A stretch of 64,000 bases of DNA from NCBI GenBank assembly GCA_948567375.1, contig OX419755.1:10297001-10361000 (forward strand), in the 5' to 3' direction. Position 1 is the first letter of the stretch. Each line of letters begins with the position of its first letter. Below are positions 49,582 through 61,070 of this stretch, one piece after another. The position numbers were made by a program, and so were the translations under genes. The stretch is from Lunularia cruciata (taxonomy: Eukaryota > Streptophyta > Marchantiopsida > Lunulariales > Lunulariaceae). Under the pieces are notes generated by a model. It did no database searches. It saw nothing but the letters and a program-made list of their open reading frames with translations, and was not told where the DNA came from.

Positions 49582-52500
49582 CTACCTTCTATGGTACATC
49601 TTCAACTTATCATGGTTAATCCTATCAAAGTATCTTCCTCCCAACTCCTTGAGATCATAGGTGTAATTGCCCCACACCTTCTCCACTATGAAAGGTCCAA
49701 AGTACTTAGGCAAAAACTTCTTTTGCACTCTCTTGAATCGAATGGAATCAAACAACATTACCCAATCACCTTCTTTGAAAGGCTCCACCTTCTTCTTGTC
49801 TTGCCTCTTATCATAGCTCTCCTTTTGTTTCCTTTGGGCTTGCTCCACTCGAACCATAGCAACTGCTCTTGCCTCTTCCAACTCCATGAGTTGATCCTTC
49901 CTTGACTTCTCTGCATCACCTCCTTGTGCTTTCTTCAATCTCCTATGAATGCTTTGGAAGGTAGGAAGATCAAAGTGAATAGGTAAGGTAGACTCAATAC
50001 CATACACCAATTGAAATGGATAATATCCAGTGGAAGTTTTCATGGTTGTCTTATACTCCCACAAAACTGCATGAATCCTCTTGTCCCAATGATGTTTAGC
50101 CCCCTCCATTTCTGCATCTTTGGCCAACATCATGCACAAGGTCTGATTGGTTCTCTCTGCCAAGCCATTGGAATTTGGCTTATAGGATGTAGTTACTCTA
50201 TGTGTGATAGAGAAATGTCGTAGCATGGCTGTAGTAATGCTTCCTGTAAACTCTCCTCCTCTATCAGAAACCAACTCCAAAGGGCATCCAAACATAGTGA
50301 TAATGCGTTCATAAAGAAATCTACCCACTTCATCTTCATTCTTGTCCCTCAATGGTCTAGCCTCAACCCACTTGGTAAGGTAATCAGTAACTACCACAAT
50401 GTACCGATTGTTCCTTGGGGTTCTATTGAGAGGACCTACAAAATCAATTCCCCACTTCTCAAAAGGTCCTAGTAATGGAATTGATCTAAGTGGTGGAGTG
50501 GATGTAGACTTTCTAGCAAAAGCTTGACAAACATGACAAGTTTTGCAATAATCAAGACAATCCTTGAAAATCCCTCTCCAATGGTAACCTGCATCTAGAA
50601 TCTTGAAAGCAGTCACCTTTCCTGCAAAGTGTCCTCCACATACTAAACCTTCATGAAACTCCTTTATGAGTATGATAGACTCTTCCTTACCCACTGCTCT
50701 TCGGAGTAGACCATCTGCTCCTTGGTGAAAAAGAATATCCTCCACCATTGTGTAAGGTCTAGATCTTGCTGCAAGGGCCTTCCTCTCCCTAGCATGCATC
50801 CCTTCTGGATAGTTACCTTTTGTCACAAAATCCACAATCTCCTTGTACTCCATTGGAACCTCTTGAGTGACTGAGATTGTCATGAGCTCCTCATCCGGGA
50901 AGGAATCATCCACTGGCTCATCTCCATCATGATCATAGGCTCTAGATAATAAATCAGCATTTGCATGTTTCTTTCCTGGCCTATCTTCAATGGTGTAGTC
51001 ATACTCAGACAAGAGTATCATCCACCTTGCTAGTCTCCCTTCAACATTAGGCTTGTTGAAGATGTACTTCAAAGCCTTGTGATCCGTGACAATGGTGGCT
51101 TTCCCTCCAATCAAGTAGTGTCTAAACTTCTTGAGACCAAAGATCAATGCCAACCCTTCTCTCTCCGTGACAGAGTAGTTCTTCTCTGCTGAAACCATCT
51201 GCCTACTAGCATAAGCTATTGGATGATCATGCCCATCTTGGTCTAATTGACTAAGAGTGCATCCTATAGCTACATTAGAAGCATCAGTGTAGAGGATGAA
51301 AGGTTTACTCCAATCAGGTTTAGCAAGAATTGGAGCTACAACAAGGGATTGCTTGAGCTCCTCAAAAGCTTTGAGAGCCTCCTTGTCTTCCAAAATCACC
51401 ATGTAATCTACACCCTTCTTCATGTAGATGGTTAATGCATAAGCCTTGTTGGAAAATGAGAAGATGAACCTCCTATAGTACCCAACCATCCCCAAGAATT
51501 GGCGTAACTTTGTCAAGCTTGAAGGGAATGGAAGGTTTGAGATTTTCCTCACCTTCTCAGGATCAACTGCTATTCCATCCTTGGAGATGATATGCCCCAA
51601 AAGTAGACCTTCTTCACATCCAAAAATGCACTTCTCTGGGTTGAGTGATGCATTTGCCTCATCCAAGCGTTGCAAGACTTTGATTAGGTGCTCAAAGTGC
51701 TCCTCCTTGCTCCCATAGACACAAAAGTCATCAATGAAATCTCTCACAAATTTCCCAATGAAAGGTTCAAATACCTTGTTCATGAACAGTTGGAATGTGG
51801 CTGGAGCATTGCAAAGCCCAAAAGACATGACCTTGAAAGCGTAGGTTCCCCAAGGTGTGGTGAATGTGGTGAGTTATTGATGCTCTGGTGCAATCTTGAT
51901 TTGGTTATATCCACTATAACCATCTCCAAAACTGTACCTCTCATGACCTGCAACCTCCTCCAAGATCTCATCAATGAATGGCAATGGGTAGTAGTCCTTC
52001 TTGGTAACAGCATTGAGTTTCTTGTAATCCACACATACCCAAAGCTTGCCATTCTTTTTCTTCACAATGACAATTGGAGACACCCATTCTGAATTCTCCA
52101 CCTCAAAGATAAATCCAACCTCCTTGAGCTTATCAATCTCCTCCTTCACAACCAAAGATATTGGTGGGCTAATGCAACGTTGCTTTTGGCGGATTGGTCT
52201 TGCATGTGACTCCACCTCTATCTTGTGCTCCTCCAAGGTGACTTCCTTCAAATCCTTGTAACTAAAAGCAAACACATGGATGAACTTGCGGAAAATCTCC
52301 TCAAATCTCACCTTCTCCTCCTTGGTAACATTTGGGCCATACTTGAGGGTAGATAACCTTCTCTCTACCTCCTCAAGTGTCAATGGTGATTTATCTAGGT
52401 CCTTCAAAACCTCTAGCTTAGGTGCAAAATCCATAGCACACAAAGGATACACATCTGAATCAAATTCAGATTCATCCTCCTCAGTGGAAGTCTCCTCTTC

Positions 52501-54408
52501 CATGCTTGTGTCCACACTTGAAGCTCCTTCTTCAGAATCCGATTCCCAATAATCAAAAGATGGTGTATCTGAATGTGAAGTGTTGGTGGTGTTAGTCACA
52601 GGAACAGTGACTCTATGGTTTGATGGCCCAATCCTCAAGTACCCTTTGTGCCATCGATCAGTTGTGCGTGCTGCTCTCAACCATGGCCTCCCAAGAAGTA
52701 AGTCATAGCTTGAATCCTTCAAGACTTGGAAAGTCATGAGATTTTGAACTCCCATAACTGAAACTACCACCTTATCCATCACCCCTACTGGTCGAACTTG
52801 TTGCTTGTTTGCCATGCTCACCACAAATGTTGAAGGTCTTGAGGGTATCATACCCAACTTCTTCATCAACCTTTCTGACATGGCATTCACTGTTGATCCT
52901 CCATCAACCAATGCATCCTTGATGTTGTGACCATTCACTCTCACATCAATCTTGGAGGCATATTCACAAGCTTCCCATGGTGCTGGCTTGGCATCCACCA
53001 CCCCCATTGATACTGGAACTTTTGCCTTCTTCTTCTTCTTGCTCCTTGTAGAACTCAAACCACATCTAAGCTCCTTTCTCAAGGTAGGGTTCAAAGCAAT
53101 TAATTGGCCCACTGTGATGTTAGCCTTGTGACTACCAACATCCTCCAACACATTGTAGTTCCATTGTTGCTTTGAGATCAAGAAGTCCTCCATCCCCAAC
53201 TTCTTCCTTGGAGTCTTTGTTGTTGATGGTGTTGAGGTGCGAGTGCTCCTAGTAGATATAGGAGTATACTTGCTTGAAGTAAATCCTTGAGAAGAGTGAA
53301 CATCCTCTGCAAAACGAGCTCTCTTCTTCTCTTGTGCCAAAAGCTCCAAATTAAGACCCTTGGAGTTTGAGCACTCTCCCTTCTCATACTTGCTCTCAAC
53401 CACATCTATGGATGCTATCCCCTTACCTTTGTTGGGATTAGGAGCCACTTGGGTTTCACTACCTCCCTCTTTCCCTCTATTGGCTCCCTCATAACCCCTT
53501 CCTCCATGGTAAGTGGAATTTGGGCAATTCCTTTGGATATGGCCTCTTCCTCCACAACCAAAACAATTTCTATCATTGAAATTGTTGGCTGGTTGGCCTC
53601 CTCTATATGGATAGTTTCCATAACTCCTAGGCCCTCTTCCTACATTTTGATCCACCTCTCTCTTCTCCCATAGTTGCACCACATTGATCTTGAGATCCGC
53701 AAGTTGTTCTGTGATGGTTTGGAGTGGATCTTTTGGTGGAGGTGCAAGAACTGGAGCAACTACTACTTGTGGTGCAACCCTTGTCACCAAAGTATCAGAA
53801 GTTCCACCATACTTGTAGCCTTGAGGAGGATGCACAACCTCCTTCACCACCAAATCACTCTCATCCCCTTCCAAACTCTCCTCCATACGAATTGCGATCT
53901 TGATAGCTTCAACCTTGGAAGAAGGTTTCTCATATCTCACCTTGCTTCTAATTTGTGGTCTCAATCCTCCCACAAAATTCTTGGTGAGCATGGCCCCTAT
54001 GCCAATCATTGTAGTCTCCACATCATCCCCACCCTTCCTCAACACTATGCGAAATTTGGACTCCAACTTTTCCACTCTTTCCACATAGACCCTCACTTTC
54101 TCTCCATCTCCTTGCTTGAGAAATGTAACCTCACTCATCAATCTCTCATAACTCTCATCAGGAAGAAAGTTCTCAATGAGTGCTGAAGTCAAAGTCTCCC
54201 AAGACTCCTCTTCCCCCTCTCTCCTCTCTCTCTTTTGGTATTCTGACTCATACCATGTAAGTGCTTCATCCTCAAAGAAATCTGGTAATAATGAGGCCCA
54301 CTCATTCTTCCTCCTCTCATTGTTTCCTATGCAAGCTCTCTTGAAGTCTCTCACAAAGGCCTCCACATCTTCTCCATCCTTGCCAAAGAAAACCGGAAGT
54401 TTCTCCAT
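49582..54408 (-). pseudogene. Gypsy gag-pol polyprotein with one in-frame stop
   Basis: From an ATG at 54408 one frame runs to 49582 and is broken only by a TAA at 51876-51874, inside reverse transcriptase. The upstream part (844 residues) has the gag capsid domain (about 35-180), a CCHC knuckle CFGCGGRGHIQRNC (about 280-293), a protease site LVDGGSTVN (about 500) and the RT start with FGDGYSGY (about 826). The downstream part (49582-51828; 748 codons from its first ATG) has the RT catalytic FIDD (31-34), RNase H with TDAS (about 181), integrase zinc domain (about 389-430), and catalytic Asp, Asp and Glu in WGIDFVGP, SDRGGEF and GLAERTN. A GPFIVEK block near 713 follows. DGG replaces the usual DTG/DSG of proteases but is known in some plant gypsy lineages. 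The stop should prevent full-length RT unless read through. Confidence 0.93.
51874..51876 (-). other. Premature TAA in gypsy reverse transcriptase
   Basis: The frame is open on both sides. The stop follows KIAPEHQ and precedes TTFTTPWGTYAF, between the first catalytic Asp segment and the FIDD motif of RT. It is the only break in the gag-pol frame. Confidence 0.93.
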
Positions 54409-54691
54409 CTTAACCCCTCACTATCTTTCTTTTCTCTCAATTTTTTTTTTCCTTTTTTTTTCTCTCACTCTATTACTAATAGAGTATATACATGACTAAC
54501 ACCATCTGAGAATCATCCACTCTAGGGAACACAAAAGGTTCAAGTTGCTCCAAGATTTCTATAGCAACATCAAATCCTAGAGTGCATATTAATCTAACTC
54601 TCATGGATAGTTTATCCATAAGTTGAAAGATTATCTCCATCACTAATCTTGAGAACTAGCTGATGAAGGTGGTAGTATTTCTGTAGCTGTA
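54409..54691 (-). other. Leader between extra ORF and gag
   Basis: 283 bases without a gene, including a T/C-rich tract on the plus strand (54421-54475) that is A/G-rich in the transcript. It separates the extra ORF from gag. No splice sites were assigned. Confidence 0.5.
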
Positions 54692-55117
54692 CTAAGACTT
54701 CTCTCCAAGATCCTTCACCAAAGTTTCCAAAAGTGCTTTTACTCCACTACACTCATGTCCTTTTGGAAGTCCTTCAACTCCACAAACCTCACACAACTCC
54801 TTGGTCTTAGATCTTCTCCCTCCCAATCTTGGTGAAGAAGGTCCAACATGCAAACCCAAGTCAAGTAAGCCTCTCCTTTCCCTCAATCTCTTGCTCTCAA
54901 AGGTCAATGGACATGAACTTGCCTTATGTCCCTTCTCTCCACATAGAAAGCACTTAGACTCACTCTTTCCTCCAAGTGGTGTAGGTTTTTGGATCCTCTC
55001 AACACTCTCTTCAAATTCTATTGTAAACTCTCTTTTCCTCAAATCTACCCCTACAATCAACTCAAACCCTTGGGGAACCTTGCATAATCTCAATTTCCAC
55101 TCTTGATGACTTTCCAT
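54692..55117 (-). CDS. Extra ORF between 5' LTR and gag, two zinc-binding motifs
   Basis: An ATG at 55117 (MESHQEW) opens a 141-residue frame; the frame is open a little further upstream. It has a CCHC knuckle of the exact CX2CX4HX4C form (CFLCGEKGHKASSC) and, about 40 residues later, a second Cys/His cluster of CX2CX8HXC form (CEVCGVEGLPKGHEC). Between them is a basic Arg-rich stretch. It is on the same strand as gag but in a different frame, 283 bases upstream of the gag ATG. Another frame, 55278-55090, overlaps its start and begins with a CGKC pair, so the ancestral ORF may have been longer. Nucleic-acid binding is likely from the knuckle. A role in cDNA packaging, regulation or suppression of host defence is speculation. 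Extra ORFs upstream of gag are known in Ogre elements. Confidence 0.6.
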   Translation of the reverse strand: MESHQEWKLRLCKVPQGFELIVGVDLRKREFTIEFEESVERIQKPTPLGGKSESKCFLCGEKGHKASSCPLTFESKRLRERRGLLDLGLHVGPSSPRLGGRRSKTKELCEVCGVEGLPKGHECSGVKALLETLVKDLGEKS

Positions 55118-55954
55118 GTTCCCCAAGATGAATCTAAACACTCAAACATGCTTTTTGTTGATCTCAAACTTCTCATGCATGAGATCTCCACTCTGCAGAA
55201 TTGACCCTTCCTCACAATGTCACTCAAATCTCCCAACCAATATGTCACAGTCCTCTGACATTTTCCACACTTGATCACAACTCCAGGGCGTCCCTCCCTG
55301 CAAAATTCCAGATCTTTTCATCGAGCCATTTGGCCTAGACACCTTTCTATTCAGCACCCATATTTCAGATTTGGTCTGAAAACCACCCCCCTCACTTCAA
55401 AAACTCATAACGCCCTGCGCAAAAATGATCTCTCTGTAATTTTTGTAGCAGAAGGTAGGATACAATGCACTGAATTTTCTTGGAAATTTTTAGGACAATT
55501 CACTGAAAATTGAAGAAATGGCAGACTCTATACAATTTTCCAGAGAGCATGCAGTTGCGGGAGCACTTTACCCTATCAACTTTCAAAAATTCTAGCCCAG
55601 TGCGCATAGAAGCTCTCTCAATAATTTCAAGTGTGCTAATTGAAAGATAACCCAAGCTATCATGTGTAGAAATCTCAAGTCCAGATCTCAAACTTGAGAT
55701 TTTGCCCAAAATCACCTTAATCCCCAAAATCTGCAATCCACCTCACACAATCTCTTCAATTCCTCTCATGTGTACAAGATGTACAAAATCACCTCAAAGA
55801 CATCATAATGAACTACAGGGTATACAAATGGATCTTGGTTCTCTAACATAAGTTCAGCCCTCTCCTCTCCTAATGTTCTCTCCAAGTGAGCTCTCATAGC
55901 CTCCTTCTGCCTAATATAGAATTGGACGCGGAACATTATCTTGCCTTCTAGAGA
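55118..55954 (-). other. Gypsy 5' leader
   Basis: The untranslated leader lies between the primer-binding site and the extra ORF. Short frames (55736-55500, 55278-55090) are present but lack domains apart from a CGKC pair near 55270. Confidence 0.5.
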
Positions 55955-55973
55955 GGTCCTGGCAACGGAACCA
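55955..55973 (-). promoter_or_regulatory. Primer-binding site of the gypsy element
   Basis: On the minus strand TGGTTCCGTTGCCAGGACC starts four bases inside the 5' LTR. It begins with TGG, the complement of a tRNA CCA end. The CCGTTGCC core resembles the tRNA-Asp-type sites of some plant gypsy elements, not the initiator-Met site; the exact tRNA is not established. Confidence 0.75.
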
Positions 55974-55977
55974 AAAA

Positions 55978-56656
55978 TGTGAGCCGGCCTGTCTCTCACT
56001 CAGGATGAACCTCTGATGGCTATTATGGTAGCGCACCATGGAGTAAGAAGGCAAGGAACCCCAACTCCATCATACTCCTCCAAGCCTAACACTCCAAGAC
56101 TCAAGACATTGCTCACTAAAGAACTCAATGAGAGAGAGATAGCTGCAAATGAAAGGATGATGAGTACCTCCTCACCCCTTGTTTATATACTTGTGAAAAA
56201 GTTACGTACCAAAGTTACTAATTACCGTAGTAACTCAAGTTACTAGACTAAAAGTCAAGTAAAGTCAAAAAGTAGAAAGGAATATCCATTCACATGGGCA
56301 TATTCCCCTTATCTTGACCCAACCACTAAAGCAAGGATTCCTTCACATGGGCTATCCTTGGACTAAAGAAGAATCCAAAACAAAAAGGCTTGCGGGCCCA
56401 AGAGTTCTCAACTCTTTCCCCAAAGCCAAACACCTAGGAATAATACCAAGTCAACACACTAAAATCCAAAATAGTGGTGCTCATCTTTTCTACTTCCTCT
56501 AAAGTAAGGTCCCATCTATCTTAGCTGTGACTAACTTTAGCTAACCATGACTAATATAGAACCATCCTTTATCTCTATATAAATAATATCTCTTAAGTAC
56601 TTGTAATACCAAGCTAAATATCACAATACCACACACATGCACAAATGGGTGTTACA
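55978..56656 (-). repeat. Gypsy 5' LTR
   Basis: 679 bp, TGTAACACC...GGCTCACA on the minus strand. It is the promoter-bearing copy and about 99% identical to 48855-49533. Confidence 0.96.
56181..56190 (-). promoter_or_regulatory. LTR TATA box
   Basis: GTATATAAAC on the minus strand lies in the 5' LTR, about 470 bases after its start. It is conserved in the 3' LTR (49058-49067), and both solo LTRs keep a matching TATATAA (near 26917 and 44182). It is the likely core promoter of the element. Confidence 0.6.
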
Positions 56657-57440
56657 GTACCACTTTGGTAAAGTAACCCGTGAAGGTAATTTATTGCTTA
56701 AGTTCATACTTTGGGGAAGAATTGACACCTTCCCTTACAATTGTCAGATGTTTAATTAAGCAGAAGAGTAGGATAAGATAGAAAATAAAACCGTGATTAG
56801 TGGTGGCAGAGTAGTTAGATTCTGCAAAGAACAGGCTTAGCTATCAAAGACCCTTTGAAGAAGAGGTGTAGTAGGAAACTATACATAACGCTTTGGCCAA
56901 TATTGAAAGAGTTCACTTTTTTGCTCAACTTTATATACGAACTAGAGTCCAATCATATTAATCTCTATGCACCTAATGTTTGACTTCAAATGCCCTTGCA
57001 CAAGTAGTGGTGCAAATTGTGTAGTAGGAGGTCAATTATTTGAATCCCAAGGAGGGTAGTTTGAAATTTGGTTACGAAGGTGTAGAGTGGCCTAATGATG
57101 GATCTGATCAGTCTTAAGTGCCACAAGTAACACAAAATAAAAAGTTAGGTGCATTTGACTACCAAAAAGATTCCTTTGGTGGCATGCCTTTTGGGAAGAG
57201 TAGTACATGTTGTGGAGGTCAAATGCTTTGGGTCAAAGTGAACCATCACCTTTAGGGTAACTTTGGTAACATTATTCTTTGAGAGTGATTTAGTATATTT
57301 TTGGTTTATTGTACAGCACTGCAATGGGTGCCTCTACCCTTGTACTAGGAGTGGTTTTTGCCAAAGAGGTTAAACAACAAACAATAAACAAATTACTCTT
57401 TGTGACACATTCTGGTCAGTTTTAGTCATTCTCGACCAAT
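56657..57440 (+). mobile_element. Terminal repeat C-like sequence
   Basis: 'GAAGAATTGACACCTTCCC' near 56720 matches about 2117-2136. 'CACTGCAATGGGTGCCTCTA', 'ACTAGGAGTGGTTTTTGCC' and 'AAGAGGTTAAAC' (57317-57385) match 40450-40510 in order and spacing. It is a decayed copy of the terminal repeat family. It directly adjoins the right end of the young gypsy element. Confidence 0.5.
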
Positions 57441-58600
57441 ATCACTCCTTGGTGCTTTGTTGGTGTGTACTCTTGGTTCTTTTTCCTTTGTAGTATATGT
57501 CTTATTAGCCTTGGATTCTAGTTAATAAATTTTATGAGACTAAAGAGGTGGCATAGCTTTTGGAGCCTCCCATCACATTTATATGAAACAGTTACATGAA
57601 GCCATTCTATGACCAGAAAGCTCTCAATGAAAGTAATTAGAGATATCATGGTAGATCCATGATACACTTAGGTAGTAAATAAACCGTATGTCCAAAGCTT
57701 ATATGTGATTTTGTGAAGTAAGCTACTTTGTATATTAGTTACAGTTTGGGATATCCTCCTGTCTCTCCATTTGGAAAGCTTTGGGGAAGACCGCAATATA
57801 CTTTGCTATTTATTTATTTATTTATTTATTTATACTTTGCGGAGATATTTTCTCTTCAAGTCTATCATTATGTTGTCCCTCGTGGGTGTTGAAATTGGAT
57901 TGTGGAGGTTGAATAGCATTTCAGATGGTAGTACATGTGGTACGTGATAGTTGAGGTTGGTATAGCTTATGCCTGACATTGTAGACGTTATGTGAGGCAC
58001 TAGTTAGTTTTAGAGTACCCAATGCTTGTACATAAGTACTATTCCTTTTGGTGAGAAGTGTTCCTATTCCATCATGATGCTAGCGGACATAGTCAAGATA
58101 GTCAATAAAGCTTGATCAACAAGGTCATGATAGCAATAATCGGTATAGGCAAGGCCATAGCCTCCGGGTCTTCTATTCCTCATTTCATACGAGTAGAACC
58201 TGCATAGTATAATCTGTAGGTATTCTATTCCTCACTTCATATGACCAAATCTACAATGAAATGAAGTCCACTAAGCGCATTCACTATCTTTCATGTTCCT
58301 CATGTTTTGTAATTAATGTGTAGATTTGCATCAGTTTCACACCAAATTTTAGTGGTGGTCTATCCTGAACTGCACACATTTCTCATAGGGTCAACTTTAA
58401 CGTTAACTGCCTCCACTCCGGCCACGACTATTGATCAGACACATAAATACAATTGAAGATTCTGTCGTCTCTTTTACTACTCTAAAATAACATTTACTAG
58501 TTTACGCTTGCATCCCTCATTGATAATGACATTGACAGACTAAGTCTTCGTGTTTACCAAATATTCTTATGCTACTTTTTTCCGGATCTAAATCTCTCTT
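57441..58600. other. Right flank of the transposon island
   Basis: No gene recognised. A TATT tetranucleotide run of seven units lies at 57807-57834. Confidence 0.4.
57807..57834. repeat. (TATT)7 microsatellite
   Basis: Seven uninterrupted TATT units. Confidence 0.93.
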
Positions 58601-60081
58601 CAGGCATAGGCAAGACGTCCAGATCATTCTTTGGAATTGAATGTATGGAATAGGGCTTGCAGCATACGCCTAGATACGTCAGCTGCAGCAGCAAGGTGTC
58701 CATCGAGCAAACGAGTCAAGCTTTCATCAGATTCAAAGTCGATATGGCATATATACACGGAAATTATGTCCTGAAGTGTTCACAGTGAGCACGTCAAATA
58801 GTAAGTTGGGATGAAAACTCGGGTATGGTAGAGTAGCATGTCGCTTGGGCATAGATGCTTATATTCTACAAAAACTGGTCTCCGTTCTCTTAGAGCAGAA
58901 ACATAAGTCATTTGCTATTGGTCTCAAGACCATGGGATTAAGAATCTGTTCAATTTTGATTAAAATGTAATCCGCATTTGCGGCGTACAGACGCGTACAT
59001 TTGCATCTGTACGGAGAAAATACAGAGTAGAACGGAACAGAAATATGGATCAAAGGGTTAGAAAACCCTGATATTTACAAGTTTAAAGTTGCTGTCGATC
59101 TCCGCTCTTACTAATGATTCTCCCTCTTCTCCTATCGGACGGCAGCATCACCGTCACTAATTGGCAAAGCCGTCGACTATTCTGTCGGGGAAAGTCGGAT
59201 CGCTCATCCCCTTAAAGAACCCCGTGAGGGCTAGACTGGAATCAGAAGGCCATTCCTTCCCTGCTGATCTTGCCGTGCTGCATTCTGTCATCTCTCAGGC
59301 TTGTGACTTTTGTCATTCTTCCACTATGATGTCACCGAGGATACGTAGCTTCTCGTTCATACAATGCATCACGATCACTTGTGTCACGTATCTCCACGTA
59401 ACAATAGTGAAATTGGTCCAGAAACGTATGTGTTCGCTATCTACTGTAGCTACCCTGGTTTTCCTAAAAGGAAGCTTCAGTTTCTCCTCTTCTAATGAAT
59501 ATTCTTCCCAGTCTTAGCGAGGAATTTCTGATCATGATATTCAACCGAGCTGGGATCTATAAGTACTGCAGTTTGAATTGTGCTCCCCTGTTTCAAAAGC
59601 ATGATCACTTCGCGCGTTGATACGGCTGTCGAATCTCTCGCGGGCAACCGATAGTGTTCCTCAGCAAATCCTCCAGGCGACAGAATTAAGGACCATAGCG
59701 CTTCCAAGCTTGATCTGACGGAATTTTTGGGCTCGATTCAGTAATAACTCATCGCTGGTAACTATAAAGTTGAGCCTGAGATTCTGCCTTATCCTAGTTT
59801 CATCTTCATAGTTCTGCTTGGGGTGCTGCTCGGAAATGGAAGCATTTCTCTAGTTTCTCTAGTTCTCCTTCGTCTCAACCACAATCCTCGCGCTTTGTAT
59901 CCGACAAACACATAAGAACGATGGTCCACACAGCTGCAGGGTGAATCTTTTGTTGCTAACTCGATTCTGTAGTATGAGGGTATATGCTGGGGGGGTGTCG
60001 CTTGGATCCTTGTACATGTACTGGTAGCTGCTGTGGTTCCTAAGGCACTTTCAGGTTTCACACGACACTTTCAGGCGACGC
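58601..60081. other. Downstream region of the 221-residue gene
   Basis: Open stretches (minus 59707-59492, minus 60061-59789, plus 59161-59517) lack motifs or an ATG-supported structure. The part next to 60081 is probably the 3' UTR of the minus-strand gene. Confidence 0.35.
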
Positions 60082-61070
60082 TTACTTCAAGCGGAACAAT
60101 TCTTCCTCGACCCATCGTTTGTGCACTACAATAGCCTTTGCCCCCAATGCATCGTCAAGCCTCTTAACCGAGTGCCGGTGCAGCTTGTACTTTGCGCCAA
60201 TCAAGAGAACTGAACCGAACCAAGCTCCTCCAGTGACACTACCGTTGATAATCTCAATCAATACTTCTTTCAGAATCTCTTCCCACAACCAAGTATCTAC
60301 GTTAGCCAGCTTTAAAGTCGAGAAGACAAATGCCTCAACAGCAGCCGTCATCCCTTTCGTTGAGGCTTCTGTGACTGTTGCCGTGAACTGCTTGGCTAAA
60401 GTATTTACGTCGGTGACGGACCGCACGTTGGTCATCGGTATCAGCCCCAAGGAAGCTGCAAACATGAAACATTCCACTATGATTGTTGCAACCATGATAG
60501 GGATCCCCGAAAACGGCACCACAGTGTCCGATGCCGTTGATGCAGCTACGCTTGTGAGGTCTGTGAACCTGCGTTTCTTAGCTACCTCCACCTTCTCGTG
60601 TAAACGGATTTCAATGTAACTCATGACCTTCAAATTCGCTTGTTCAACTGCAAAGCAATTTGAGAGCTGTAACCAGTTAGCGTTGTTGTTCGGTAAGCTT
60701 TATGAGATAAAGAGTTACCTACCATAGTCATCTGACGTTTTGATCTGCCAGCCAGCTCAAATCTGGCTTAACTTGAACGTGTAAAAGAAAATGTCACCAG
60801 GACTCTCGTTCGGAACTATAACTACTGTTTGTACAGTACAGATTCTCTACAGTTTGTAATGCGACAGACAAAACATTTTACGACTGTGACACTAGATCTC
60901 GTGCAAGAAAATGCATCTCGTTGATAGAATACAAGGGATCAGAACTGGGAGAGAAAAGTGGAACTTCTACCTCCGTGAGTTATTTTGTACTGCTCGTAAG
61001 TCGACTTGTATTGCTCTCTAGACCGACGATCGATCAGACCTGTTTTAGCGTTGAATTTCATGGGTCCCAT
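60082..61070 (-). CDS. Two-exon gene for a 221-residue protein of unknown function
   Basis: Exon 1 is 61070-60971 (ATG; an in-frame TAA lies 45 bases upstream) and exon 2 is 60647-60082. The intron has GT (GTAGAA) and AG (TTGCTTTGCAG) ends, and the phases join. An extra 33-base exon at 60755-60723 would also fit the frame. The N-terminus is basic and polar (residues 1-60). Residues about 62-100 are hydrophobic, with a DTVVPFSGIP turn and an FAASLGLIP end. A Ser/Thr/Ala-rich helix-like part follows, then a second hydrophobic Gly-rich stretch with NGSVTGGAWFGSVLL (about 170-185). The tail is basic and ends EEELFRLK. No family is recognised. The hydrophobic PxxG...LGL pattern faintly recalls helical domains that follow GTPase domains (DUF697, IRG), but no P-loop is present. 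Membrane association is inferred. Confidence 0.55.

Larger units (their letters stand above)
48855..56656 (-). mobile_element. Full-length Ty3/gypsy LTR retrotransposon, recent
   Basis: The 7802-bp element lies on the minus strand. Both LTRs are 679 bp (5' at 55978-56656, 3' at 48855-49533), begin TGTAACACC and end GGCTCACA, and differ at about seven positions by eye (about 99% identity). GTAC occurs just outside each end (48851-48854 and 56657-56660). It has a primer-binding site, an extra ORF, a gag-pol frame with one stop, and a purine-rich tract before the 3' LTR. Integrase ends soon after its GPF motif and no chromodomain is visible, so it is not a chromovirus. DGGS in the protease and the leader ORF suggest the Tat/Ogre side of the family, or a seed-free-plant lineage; this is inference. 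The single stop means this copy probably cannot move by itself. Confidence 0.95.

Noticed and set aside
53674-54186. 170-codon plus-strand ORF
   Set aside because: It is a shadow frame opposite gypsy gag, whose minus-strand frame has clear domains.
55090-55278. Separate gene for the 62-codon frame starting with a CGKC pair
   Set aside because: It is too short, and overlaps the leader ORF in another frame; noted only as a possible former extension of that ORF.
60119-60619. 166-codon plus-strand ORF
   Set aside because: It is antisense to exon 2 of the 221-residue gene. The minus frame has the ATG, upstream stop and splice sites.
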